6,125 bases of DNA from an uncultured Oscillospiraceae bacterium (GTDB taxonomy: Bacteria; Bacillota; Clostridia; Oscillospirales; Acutalibacteraceae), in the NCBI GenBank assembly GCA_900542375.1, contig UQNI01000079.1, forward strand, positions 1-6,125. Direction: 5' to 3'. The notes beneath the pieces were generated by a model. It ran no database searches. It was not told the origin of the DNA and saw nothing but the letters and a program-made list of their open reading frames with translations. Both the position numbers and the translations under genes were made by a program. Numbering within the stretch: the stretch's first letter is position 1; every line of letters begins with the position of its first letter. Below are positions 6,110 to 6,125 of the stretch, in pieces.

Positions 6110-6125
6110 ACTGCAATTCCCCATA

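Overview
The window looks like a chromosomal stretch from a low-GC Gram-positive anaerobe, most likely class Clostridia. The grounds are AT-rich DNA, strong purine-rich ribosome-binding sites, a sigma-A type promoter, short intrinsic terminators with T-runs, and a phosphofructokinase of the GGNGT/PKTIDND type that is common in Clostridia. No species can be named from this.

Left edge (1-147): the last 33 codons of an unidentified plus-strand gene, followed by a strong and nearly symmetrical intrinsic terminator. Then comes a 925-base stretch (105-1029) with no intact gene that I accept. Its first part (about 150-400) is not random-looking. Read on the minus strand it holds two interrupted protein-like frames and several consecutive hairpins that end at the same bidirectional terminator. 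It is either a decayed gene end or a structured RNA. The rest (400-940) is AT-rich and I see nothing convincing in it.

Centre (963-5952): one clear transcription unit. A near-consensus promoter (TTGATA-17-TATAAT) drives three closely spaced plus-strand genes: a Ppx/GppA-family phosphatase with a C-terminal HD domain (ppx), polyphosphate kinase 1 (ppk) and a 6-phosphofructokinase (pfkA). The gaps are 26 and 14 bases, and the unit closes with a strong terminator 54 bases after pfkA. Ppk makes polyphosphate from ATP. The Ppx-family protein would normally degrade polyphosphate or act on (p)ppGpp, but its second phosphate-binding loop is altered. PfkA commits sugar phosphate to glycolysis. Having all three in one unit suggests that phosphate storage and glycolytic flux are set together.

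Right edge (5953-6125): non-coding sequence with a palindrome, a hairpin, and a terminator that reads as functional on the minus strand, so a minus-strand gene probably ends just past the window and converges on pfkA.

The genes are ordinary families. The points worth a second look are the 150-400 region, the altered Ppx loop, the PFK nucleotide-site residues together with the polyphosphate context, and a 24-base perfect palindrome inside ppk.
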